NCBI GenBank assembly: GCA_937974415.1
Contig: CALJXB010000260.1
Location: forward strand, 1 to 5,825
DNA from: an uncultured Kiloniellales bacterium
Lineage (GTDB): Bacteria; Pseudomonadota; Alphaproteobacteria; Kiloniellales; JAKSDN01
Direction: 5' to 3'
Length of the DNA: 5,825 nucleotides
Shown: positions 1 through 5,550 of the stretch, piece after piece
How positions within the stretch are numbered: position 1 is the first letter of the stretch
How the letters are laid out: each line of letters begins with the position of its first letter
Translations under genes and position numbers: made by a program
The notes under the pieces: model-generated
The model's database searches: none
What the model was told of the DNA's origin: nothing
What the model saw: the letters and a program-made list of their open reading frames with translations, nothing else

Positions 1-20
1 TTCGGAACCCACGCGTCGCT

Positions 21-230
21 TCACTCCGGTGGACGATCGGGCAATTCCGAATCTGCCGAATCTGCCGGATCTGCCGGACCTGCCTGATCTGCCTGATCTG
101 CCTGATCTGCGGGATCTTCCTTCCTCTGATCGGCTTTTTCCTTCTTGGCCTCGGCACGGGCGGCTTTCTTGGCGGCCTTTTGCCGTTCACGTTCCAAGCG
201 ATCGAATTTGTAGTTGGTTCTGCGGGCCAT
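21..230 (-). CDS. Small Lys/Arg-rich hypothetical protein (MARRTNYKF type)
   Basis: This gene encodes a 69-residue soluble protein of unknown function. The first ~38 residues (MARRTNYKFDRLERERQKAA and what follows) are dense in Lys, Arg, Glu and Ala and should form one charged helix or coiled coil. Similar short proteins beginning MARR.NYKF occur in proteobacteria as uncharacterised hypotheticals; I know of no assigned role. Residues ~39-63 are an Ala-Asp-Gln/Pro/Ser tripeptide repeat encoded by 9-bp tandem units, which makes the tail acidic while the head is basic. I chose the ATG at 228-230 because the family-like sequence begins there and AAAGGA (235-240 on the complementary strand) lies 4 nt upstream as a plausible ribosome site. 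An in-frame ATG at 243-245 would add five residues (MGKDS), and a longer frame to 299 looks non-coding. No partner gene lies nearby. Confidence 0.75.
   Translation of the reverse strand: MARRTNYKFDRLERERQKAAKKAARAEAKKEKADQRKEDPADQADQADQAGPADPADSADSELPDRPPE
51..113. repeat. 9-bp tandem repeat, 7 units (ATCTGCCKG type)
   Basis: Seven head-to-tail nonamers start at 51, 60, 69, 78, 87, 96 and 105: ATCTGCCGA, ATCTGCCGG, ATCTGCCGG, ACCTGCCTG, ATCTGCCTG, ATCTGCCTG and ATCTGCGGG. They lie inside the small minus-strand gene. Because the unit is a multiple of three, copy-number change adds or removes Ala-Asp-X tripeptides without shifting the frame. Confidence 0.9.
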
Positions 231-709
231 ACTATCCTTTCCCATGGTCACTAAAACAGAGAGACAGCCTGTCAGGCATAATGATCGGCCCCCCGGCAAC
301 AGCGCAAGTCCAAGCGCTCTTCATGCTGTCGGAACCGTCATGGGTGTTCCCTATATCGATGGTGGTGTAAAGGCAGGCCATCGACACCGTGACAACGCGC
401 CTCCTGACTCACTCAGACGCCTTGCTCTTGCGGCCGGACGACGACGGTCAAGCAGCCTCGCCTGGCGAGGCTATATCTGACCGTTTAGCCATCTTGCAGG
501 CTCGAACGCCTACCGCATCAAACCAGCAGCGGGAGAAGAACCGATACCCCACCCGAAGTCGCAGAATTCCGGGCACACCCAGTGCAATTCGACAGATCTT
601 CGATGCGTCATAAATGGCCATCTAACGGCGGGAAGGCAAGTAAATTCGCCCTGGCGCGCCCGGCATGCCCCGGTCCGCTCATGCGTCCCAAGCACCGTTC
701 GGGCCGTCA
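231..709. other. Non-coding interval between the small basic-protein gene and the desaturase gene
   Basis: Both flanking genes are on the minus strand, so this is the upstream region of the small gene and the downstream region of the desaturase. The open frames on either strand are short, lack ribosome sites and resemble no family I know. Visible structure includes a 7-bp inverted repeat (TCGATGG 356-362, CCATCGA 378-384), a small palindrome GCCTGTCAGGC at 268-278 and the strong hairpin at 445-483. I find no convincing tRNA and no GC-hairpin plus T-tract terminator for the desaturase just below 710. Confidence 0.6.
445..483. other. Strong nested hairpin / palindrome
   Basis: AGCCTCGCC (454-462) and GGCGAGGCT (464-472) are perfect reverse complements around a single T. 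In RNA this gives an 8-bp GC-rich stem with a CTG loop. An outer stem, CGGTCA (445-450) with TGACCG (478-483), is also perfect, separated from the inner stem by a 3-nt (AGC) and a 5-nt (ATATC) internal loop. There is only a TTT after the outer stem on the plus strand, so it is a poor classical terminator. It could be an attenuated terminator, part of a small RNA, or a dimeric protein-binding site. No gene can be assigned to it. Confidence 0.6.
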
Positions 710-1954
710 TTAAGGTCTTGCGGCAACCGCCACGGCCTCTTGCCTAAGCAGGGCCTCGAAGACATCGTCGATCAGGATTTGTCGCGCACGTTCCACAATG
801 TCGCTCATGGAGGGGTTGCGGACGAACATCGCATCGGCGCGGGCGCCAAGGTCCGCCATGGTCGGCATGGCACCAAGGTTCACGCTTCGCATTGCTTCGT
901 GCAGCTCGTGACGCGCCGCCTCGATCTTTTCGTCGTATTTATGGCGCAAGCTCTCGACGATCTCGGCAAAGTCGTCCTGTAGTTCGTCTATGGACGCGTT
1001 CAGGCTGGCGCGCTTTTCGGACAGCATCGCGTGCAGCTGGGCAGCGATTTGCTCGACCTGAAAGCTCGCGGCCAACTGACCTGCAGCCCTTTCCACCACC
1101 GCCCGGCGCAACCTCTGCTCGCTTCGCACGACATGCCGGGGCGGGCTGTGCAGATCCCACACCAGGTTTGCCGCCGCCAGCGCCTTCAGAATGTAGTAAC
1201 TCACGTCGACTTCGTACCACCGGAAACCTTGGCGAGCCGCGCTTTGGTAATGATGGTGATTGTTGTGCCAACCCTCTCCGAAGGTCAGCAGCGCCAAGCA
1301 CAAACTATTGCGCGATTGGTCGCCTGTCACATAACGCCGTCGGCCGATTAGGTGGGCGAATGAGTTGATCGAAAAAGTCGCGTGCCACAATACGACCGTG
1401 GACCAGAAAAATCCGACTACCAATCCGGACCAGCCGGCCAAAAGCCAGACCAAAAGGCCCGTCAGAACGGCCGGCAAATAGGGGTGCCGGTCCAGCCAGA
1501 CCAGCTCGGGGAACTTCGCCAGGTCCGGCACAGCGGCCAGATTGGTGCGCTTATGCTGCTCAGTGAAGAACCAGCCGAGATGGGCGTGCCAGAATCCGCG
1601 CATTATGGGAGAGTGGACGTCTTTGTCGGTATCCGAGAAGCGATGATGCTGTCTGTGGTTGCCGGCCCACCATAGGATGCCGCGTTGGGCGGAACTTTGC
1701 GCCAGAAAAGCCAGGATGAATGCGAAGGTCCGGCTGGTCTTGAAGCTGCGGTGCGAGAAATAGCGGTGATAGCCGGCGGTTATCCCGAACATCCTCAAGG
1801 AATAGAGTCCCACGGCGATCATCAGGTCGGTCGCATGGACGCCGGTCCAGACGGCGGCAAGACAGGCAAGGTGTGCCAAAACGAAGGGAATTGTCTCGAG
1901 CAGGCAGTAACGCTCGGCGGCGCCTGTCGCGGGGGATGACGGTGAAGTCTGCAT
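710..1954 (-). CDS. Delta-9-type acyl-CoA (fatty-acid) desaturase with C-terminal coiled-coil extension
   Basis: This 414-residue integral membrane di-iron enzyme should use O2 and electrons from a redox partner to put a cis double bond into a saturated acyl chain, which sets membrane fluidity. The three histidine boxes of the membrane desaturase family are present: HRYFSH (63-68), HRQHH (100-104) and HNNHHH (230-235). The extra metal-ligand His of the stearoyl-CoA desaturase type fits NSFAH (197-201). Hydrophobic segments near residues 21-60, 72-92 and 160-200 fit the usual two hairpins. The catalytic core ends near residue 270. Residues ~275-414 are an added helical region, with a strong coiled-coil pattern at ~307-357. 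The ATG at 1952-1954 lacks a good Shine-Dalgarno (only a GAG-like patch ~14 nt upstream), but no internal start would keep the first membrane segment. The electron donor is not encoded here. The family call is certain; the exact substrate and position of desaturation are not. Confidence 0.96.
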   Translation of the reverse strand: MQTSPSSPATGAAERYCLLETIPFVLAHLACLAAVWTGVHATDLMIAVGLYSLRMFGITAGYHRYFSHRSFKTSRTFAFILAFLAQSSAQRGILWWAGNHRQHHRFSDTDKDVHSPIMRGFWHAHLGWFFTEQHKRTNLAAVPDLAKFPELVWLDRHPYLPAVLTGLLVWLLAGWSGLVVGFFWSTVVLWHATFSINSFAHLIGRRRYVTGDQSRNSLCLALLTFGEGWHNNHHHYQSAARQGFRWYEVDVSYYILKALAAANLVWDLHSPPRHVVRSEQRLRRAVVERAAGQLAASFQVEQIAAQLHAMLSEKRASLNASIDELQDDFAEIVESLRHKYDEKIEAARHELHEAMRSVNLGAMPTMADLGARADAMFVRNPSMSDIVERARQILIDDVFEALLRQEAVAVAARP

Positions 1955-2250
1955 GTAGCGCTAGATCACTCTACAAAGGTGAAGATTTGACCAAGGCCGC
2001 TAGCGACGGATCGGGTTCCATCGACAGAACGGCCCAACGACACTTATGGCAAGGCCAGCAGGCTAGGGCACGAATCCGACAAGCTCCAGCCCGAACGTCA
2101 GTGCCTTGCCAGCCAACGGATGGTTGGCATCCAAGGTCACGGTCTTTTCGTCGAGTTCAACGACCAGCAGGCGAACGTGCTCGCCGCTGGCATCCGAGGT
2201 CTGAAGTGCAGTTTCGATTTTCAGATCGATCTCGGCCGGGATCTGCTCGC

Positions 2251-2278
2251 GCCCGACGACGCCTGCCCGACGACGCCC
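2251..2278. repeat. 14-bp tandem duplication inside the FKBP remnant
   Basis: Two adjacent 14-mers differ at only the last base (T versus C). The length is not a multiple of three, so the second copy shifts the reading frame of the FKBP remnant. It appears to be the lesion that separates the conserved C-terminal frame from the codons to its 5' side. Confidence 0.8.
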
Positions 2279-2285
2279 AGGTCAC

Positions 2286-2319
2286 TCGCCCAAGATCCTT
2301 GGGCGATATCCTGGGCGAG
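2286..2319. repeat. Inverted repeat with a second copy of one arm
   Basis: TCGCCCAAG (2286-2294), ATC, CTTGGGCGA (2298-2306) is a perfect 9-bp inverted repeat with a 3-nt centre. CTGGGCGAG (2311-2319) is a near-direct copy of the right arm and also pairs with CTCGCCCA beginning at 2285, so two alternative hairpins are possible. It overlaps the 5' edge of the FKBP remnant and sits next to the 14-bp duplication. Confidence 0.6.
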
Positions 2320-2322
2320 CAT

Positions 2323-2877
2323 GCAGACCGTTAGTCGTCCAGTCCTCGGATGTGTCTAGCCGGCGAAATGCAGCTGCAATTCCCGATGGCAATCAGCCAT
2401 TCGCCGGCCCTTATTCCATATGGCTCTCCAGGCCAGATTTAGCGTTCGGACCATTCCGAGCGCCGGTGGCGCTTCAAACGAACGTCACTGGGCAGCCAGG
2501 CTCGATGTGGATACGGGTGAGCTTAGGACGCAGAGAAATCCATGCGAAGACCCAAATCAAAGGTAAAGGCGCGTCGGGCAAAGTCAATGGATTACTCGAC
2601 TGGCACGGCCTTCTTTGCTCCCGTTCGGTTCCACTCGGCACCGGACGCCGAGGCCATTTTCGGGAAACGACTTTCCCCTTCTGCTTGAGAAAACAGCTGG
2701 CATTCGGCTCGCCGCATGCGCATATGATAGATGGTGACAGTCGCATACTCGACGACGGCAGACCTCGAAAAGCCGCCCCCCCTTGCGTCTCTGAGAGCTT
2801 CTTCCGAATCCTTATGTACTGGCGCTCCGCCGAAGCGTGCTGCTTGGGCGGGCAATTCATGTATGGGGCAACGGCGA
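2323..2877. other. Interval without a recognisable gene, upstream of the csp pseudogene
   Basis: I see no family-like protein on either strand here. Frames of 110-196 codons exist on both strands, but they overlap one another, run into the csp sequence and show no motifs or credible ribosome sites. A 48-codon plus-strand frame (2542-2688) is unrecognised and unsupported. An imperfect inverted repeat lies at 2359-2408. TATGAT at 2723-2728 resembles a -10 box for csp, about 150 nt before its ATG, but I find no matching -35 box. If it is the promoter, csp would have a long cold-shock-type leader; this is weak. Confidence 0.5.
2359..2408. repeat. Imperfect inverted repeat, 11-12 bp arms
   Basis: GCCGGCGAAATG (2359-2370) and CATTCGCCGGC (2398-2408) are reverse complements apart from one extra A in the left arm. 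They are separated by 27 nt. No transposase or target duplication is associated with it, so a mobile-element end is not supported. Confidence 0.6.
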
Positions 2878-3101
2878 ATGACGACAGGAACGGTAAAGTT
2901 TTTCCATACGACGAGGGGGTTCGGCTTCATCCCCCCGGATGATGGGGAAAGGGACGTTTTCGTTCACAGTTCGTCTTCGTTCACAGTTCGGCGGTCGAGC
3001 AATCAAATCTGAGGTACATCGCCGAAGGGGACAGGTTGAGCTTCGAAGTCCAACAGGATGCTCGCGGTCCGAAGGCCGTCAATCTTCAACCGGCCGACTA
3101 G
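2878..3101 (+). pseudogene. cspA: CspA-family cold-shock protein, frameshifted by a 17-bp tandem duplication
   Basis: Intact cold-shock proteins are ~68-70-residue OB-fold RNA chaperones that melt mRNA structure, often after a temperature drop. From ATG 2878-2880 the frame reads [20 protein letters not shown] and continues to DVFVH, containing RNP1-like RGFGFI (13-18) and RNP2 VFVH (27-30). After His30 it goes off into [14 protein letters not shown] and stops at TGA 3010-3012 (44 residues). In another frame the rest of the family continues: [19 protein letters not shown], then EVQQDARGPKAVNLQPAD and TAG at 3099-3101. The break coincides exactly with TTCGTTCACAGTTCGTC (2959-2975) followed by a second TTCGTTCACAGTTCG (2976-2990). 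Removing one 17-bp unit yields a perfect 68-residue Csp. Two odd residues are His10 and Arg13, where Asn and Lys are usual. No good Shine-Dalgarno is visible. The otherwise undamaged sequence suggests a recent event, a switchable state or an assembly error. Confidence 0.95.
2959..2990. repeat. 17-bp-period tandem duplication inside csp
   Basis: A 15-bp sequence, TTCGTTCACAGTTCG, occurs twice (2959-2973 and 2976-2990), joined by TC, so the period is 17 bp. The copies are identical. Because 17 is not a multiple of three, the second copy causes the frameshift in the cold-shock gene. Confidence 0.95.
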
Positions 3102-3298
3102 GCACGCTTGAACAGACCGTCCCAGCAAATGGGTGGCTGGCGTCTTCGGTGGGCCATCGGACATTCAAGGTTTGCCACTTCGCGCAGTTGTGCCCCCCAC
3201 TTGCCGGTCAACCCGGCAGCAGGCGGGCGTAATCGATTGTTGCCGGTCCCTGCCAATAAGCGGCCCTGCCGCACACGTTAATCGAGGACTCCGAAAAG
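3102..3298. other. Spacer between csp and the zinc-ribbon gene, with a small hairpin
   Basis: No gene is visible. A 6-bp hairpin, TGCCGG (3202-3207), TCAAC, CCGGCA (3213-3218), lies about 100 nt after the csp stop but has no T tract, so a terminator call would be weak. On the minus strand 3121-3144 reads DASHPFAG, reminiscent of the SlyD signature DANHPLAG, but nothing else around it fits that family. Confidence 0.45.
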
Positions 3299-3487
3299 AT
3301 GAACAGATCAGAGCGTGGGCGGAAGCATGTCTGCCCGGAGTGCGAGTGCAAGTACTACGACTTGAAAAAGGAGGTTGTCGCCTGCCCGAAGTGTGGCTCA
3401 AAACCTCCTAAACCCAAAGCGACGAGATCAACGCAGGCGGCAGCAAAGGCCAACCGTGCGCCGTCCGGACGATTCCCGCGACCATGA
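3299..3487 (+). CDS. Short FYDLN-type zinc-ribbon protein
   Basis: This 62-residue protein has the pattern CPEC (12-15), KYYDLKKE (18-25), CPKC (29-32), then Gly. This matches the FYDLN family (TIGR02300-like) of mostly alphaproteobacterial hypotheticals, in which two CPxC knuckles bracket a FYDL(N) motif. The four cysteines should bind one zinc; the family's biochemical role is not established. The start is ATG 3299-3301, with GAGGA (3284-3288) 10 nt upstream. Usual members exceed 100 residues and end in a long acidic tail. This one instead has a short, basic, Pro/Lys/Ala tail (34-62), so it is either a divergent short paralogue or has lost its tail. The stop overlaps a possible ATG in ATGA (3484-3487), but the 37-codon frame that follows is unrecognised. 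It follows the broken csp gene in the same orientation, ~200 nt away. Confidence 0.78.
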   Translation: MNRSERGRKHVCPECECKYYDLKKEVVACPKCGSKPPKPKATRSTQAAAKANRAPSGRFPRP

Positions 3488-3834
3488 AGGGAAGCGAGGC
3501 CTTCACTGCCTGCAATGCCGCAGACGGATCCCGCAGCGGCACATTGACTCCCGGCATTTCAGCGACCAATCGGGCTTCGCGGAGCACGTCCGCTTAGTAC
3601 CCAGCGTCGAACTTTGGAGACGGGACCGCGCTGGCAGTGCAACAAGCGCCATACCCGGACAACGGGGACCCCGGCGCCGTTTGACCAATCGGTCACGCGA
3701 AGTCCCGTATGCGCCCAGCTGATCGCAGATGCTGTGACCCCGGGTTTCGGCTTACGCTTCGCCCCGACGGCGGATGCATTCGCAGCTCTTCCCAGGCTTA
3801 CCTTGCGACCCTCAACCGTCAGGGTCTCAACGGC
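3488..3834. other. Interval without a recognisable gene, between convergent genes
   Basis: The zinc-ribbon gene ends on the left (plus strand) and the Gly-rich membrane protein gene ends on the right (minus strand), so this is a shared downstream region. A 37-codon plus frame starts in the ATGA at 3484 and matches nothing I know. On the minus strand the frame stays open for 91 codons past the TGA of the membrane-protein gene, with no recognisable motif. A hairpin, GACCCT (3807-3812) with AGGGTC (3821-3826), sits 9 nt past that TGA. It could mark the transcript end, though it lacks a T tract. Confidence 0.5.
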
Positions 3835-5550
3835 TCACTTCTTGCCGCCCTTTCCATTACCGCCCCCAGTTCCATTACCGCCGCCCTTGCCCTGACCGCC
3901 GCCTTTGCCCTTGCCCTGGCCACCGCCAGCCGAACCGCCGCCGGCCGAACCGCCGCCGCTCGAACCGTCACCGGCCGAACCGCCACCGCTCGAACCGCCA
4001 CCGCCCGACTCGCCGCCGGCCGAACCGCCGCCGCCCGACTCGCCGCCGCCGGAAGCCCCGGCCCCCGACCCGCCGCTAGCCGAACCACCGCTCCCGGAAC
4101 CGCCGCTTGCGGCACCGCCAGCCGAATTACCCCCGCTCCTGCCAGCCACATCTCGGCCGTCCGACCGCTGGGCCGGCTCCTTATAGGGAGCGAAGAGCTT
4201 GCTTGGGTAGACCGGCACAACCAGGGGAAGCATCTCGATCATCTCTGTGTCGAGATCCTGGTCAACACCGCCCGCCTTGACGGGGACGGGCTCGAGCGTC
4301 GCCATGAGCTCCTCTACCGATGTCGTAATCGACTCGCCGGAGCCTCCGGCCGAACTTTTTCGATACGCCAACGAAGAAAGGGCGTTCGAAGCCGCGCCGT
4401 CTTCGGTCGAGGCCTCGAACTCGCTTGGGGTCTGCTGACTTTCCGCGGTGCCGTTCGGGATAGCCGAATGTCGGGATTCATCCTCGCTCGGGCGCCGGGC
4501 CGATTTCGTGGGAACGACCAGGGCCCGGACGGAAGGGTGCCCGGGCGCGAGTTCCTTGGCCTTTCCGACATAACGATCGGCCATTATTAGGTCACCTTTA
4601 GCGACCGCTCTGTCGGTCAGTTCTACATACTTCAGGGCGATCCGCTCGAAGCCGGCGAGAGCGTCCCGGTTGTCCGGCTGGAGAGATAGGACAATCTGGT
4701 AGGTTTCGTACGCGTTGTCGCCCCTCGGGGTCGTGAGCGCCAAGTCGGCGATTTGATCCTCGGCGTGAGCCAGCAGCAGCGCCACCTCCTTGGCCGCACT
4801 GTAGGGCGCGGCGATGGGGGCTATCGTATCGGCGATCGCCACCTCGGAACCGTTGAGCGAAGTCGGAGTACCGCCTTGCAGCTCCACTTCCAGCGGAGAC
4901 GCAGGACCGGAGGCGGCGGTGCCGGCGGCGGGCCGCTTCACCGTCGCTTCGGTCGACGTTTCAATGCGGGTCGGTTGCCCGCCGGACCGACCGTCCGAGG
5001 TTTCGACCAAGCCCGTTCCGGCCTGCGCACGAATCAGACCGTCGACGATCGGGTCGTTTTCGGCGTTGCCATGGACTATGAACGCGACGAAGGCCGCAGC
5101 GAGGGCCGAGCCTGCCACGGTAGAGTAGGCAATGGCTTTACCGGTACCCCGGCGCCGAAAAGCGAGGGCAAGTTTGTTGGCGCTGTTAGGCCGGGCGCTC
5201 TCCTCGCCGTCATGCTCCATCACGGCTATGACGGCATCCAGCCGATCGATCAAACCGGCCCGCTCGGCAAAGGATCTCGGGTCGAACACACGCCAGATTA
5301 GGCGCGGCGGGCCGGAGCGCGTGCGATCCAGCGCAATTTTTAGCTGCTGCAACTCTATAAGAGCTTGGCCCTTATACCCCTCGAGGCGTCGACCCTGCTG
5401 TCGATATCGCTCGAGGGTTGTCTCAACGGAGTCCAGGACGTCCGTGAGCTTCGTATTGCGTTCCCGTTCCTCTTCCACGGCCGAGCTCCACCGAAAGCCA
5501 GTCGCGGCGGTACGTGGTTTCAATCTTGCAACTTCTGATACCGCGGCCAC
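3835..5550 (-). CDS. Single-pass membrane protein with coiled coil, TPR-like region and Gly/Ser-rich tail
   Basis: I do not recognise this 571-residue protein as a named family. Residues ~24-76 are charged and helical (coiled coil, VEEERERNTKLTDVLDSVE...). One strongly hydrophobic segment lies at 138-160 (AIAYSTVAGSALAAAFVAFI), preceded by FRRRGTGK, so the N-terminus should be cytoplasmic and the rest periplasmic. Residues ~252-345 are a helical-repeat unit with YQIVLSLQPDNRDALAGFERIA (282-303) and MADRYVGKAKELAPGHPSVR (323-342), typical of TPR-like regions in proteobacterial membrane-bound proteins. Residues ~350-460 are polar linker. Residues 466-571 are almost entirely Gly, Ser, Ala and Glu, ending in a Gly-Lys-Gln-Asn stretch and GGKK. 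The start is GTG 5548-5550, with a purine-rich GGAAGGGGAAG just upstream; an in-frame TAG lies ~75 nt further up and no ATG intervenes. A scaffold or adaptor role at the inner membrane is inference. Confidence 0.85.
   Translation of the reverse strand: MAAVSEVARLKPRTAATGFRWSSAVEEERERNTKLTDVLDSVETTLERYRQQGRRLEGYKGQALIELQQLKIALDRTRSGPPRLIWRVFDPRSFAERAGLIDRLDAVIAVMEHDGEESARPNSANKLALAFRRRGTGKAIAYSTVAGSALAAAFVAFIVHGNAENDPIVDGLIRAQAGTGLVETSDGRSGGQPTRIETSTEATVKRPAAGTAASGPASPLEVELQGGTPTSLNGSEVAIADTIAPIAAPYSAAKEVALLLAHAEDQIADLALTTPRGDNAYETYQIVLSLQPDNRDALAGFERIALKYVELTDRAVAKGDLIMADRYVGKAKELAPGHPSVRALVVPTKSARRPSEDESRHSAIPNGTAESQQTPSEFEASTEDGAASNALSSLAYRKSSAGGSGESITTSVEELMATLEPVPVKAGGVDQDLDTEMIEMLPLVVPVYPSKLFAPYKEPAQRSDGRDVAGRSGGNSAGGAASGGSGSGGSASGGSGAGASGGGESGGGGSAGGESGGGGSSGGGSAGDGSSGGGSAGGGSAGGGQGKGKGGGQGKGGGNGTGGGNGKGGKK
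3921..4131. repeat. GC-rich tandem repeats coding the Gly/Ser tail
   Basis: Degenerate 12-, 15- and 18-bp units such as GCCGAACCGCCGCCG and GACTCGCCGCCG follow one another, assembling into ~30-bp higher-order units. On the minus strand they encode GGGSA, GGES and GGSG blocks. All unit lengths are multiples of three, so copy-number change would keep the frame. The plus-strand proline-rich frames across this stretch are shadows. Confidence 0.85.

Larger units (their letters stand above)
2063..2322 (-). pseudogene. SlyD/FKBP-type peptidyl-prolyl isomerase, C-terminal remnant, frameshifted
   Basis: Read on the minus strand and ending at TAG (2063-2065), the sequence contains REQIPAEIDLKIETALQ, then LVVELDEKTVTLDANHPLAG, then KALTFGLELVGFVP and the stop. 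DANHPLAGK.LTF is the signature of the SlyD-like FKBP isomerases, where it closes the FKBP fold after the insert-in-flap domain. These enzymes catalyse cis/trans prolyl isomerisation and act as folding helpers. The frame runs back only to a TGA at 2282-2284. Just inside it is a tandem duplication of a 14-bp unit, GCCCGACGACGCCT (2251-2264) followed by GCCCGACGACGCCC (2265-2278). Deleting one copy opens the frame to ATG 2320-2322 (81 residues) and gives ...SDLGVVGREQIPAEID, which aligns plausibly with the PDL..V.REQ.P segment of the family. The N-terminal half, including the GxxIPGLE region, is absent upstream, so the gene is dead or badly truncated even without the frameshift. Confidence 0.85.

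Noticed and set aside
494..518. T-arm-like sequence AGGCTCGAACGCCT suggesting a tRNA
   Set aside because: No acceptor stem, D-arm or anticodon arm can be built around it, and no CCA end follows.
892..1368. Plus-strand and alternative minus-strand frames inside the desaturase gene
   Set aside because: The desaturase frame carries all family motifs across this stretch, so the others are shadows.
2542..2688. 48-codon plus-strand frame (starts MRRPKSKVKARRAKSMDY)
   Set aside because: It resembles nothing I know, has only a GAGA-like sequence upstream and has an open frame opposite it. There is not enough support to call a gene.
2592..2930. 112-codon minus-strand frame antisense to the csp start
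   Set aside because: Its first part is the mirror of the csp coding sequence and the rest has no recognisable motif.
2352..2942. 196-codon plus-strand open frame
   Set aside because: It runs into the csp coding sequence in another frame, shows no motif or good ribosome site, and equally long frames exist opposite it. It is most likely chance in GC-rich DNA.
3202..3218. Hairpin TGCCGG-TCAAC-CCGGCA as a csp terminator
   Set aside because: The stem is short, lies ~100 nt from the stop codon and is not followed by a T tract.
3709..4590. 293-codon plus-strand Ala/Thr-rich frame and the proline-rich frame at 3905-4186
   Set aside because: They are antisense to the Gly/Ser tail of the membrane protein. 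Their composition is explained by the repeats read on the other strand.
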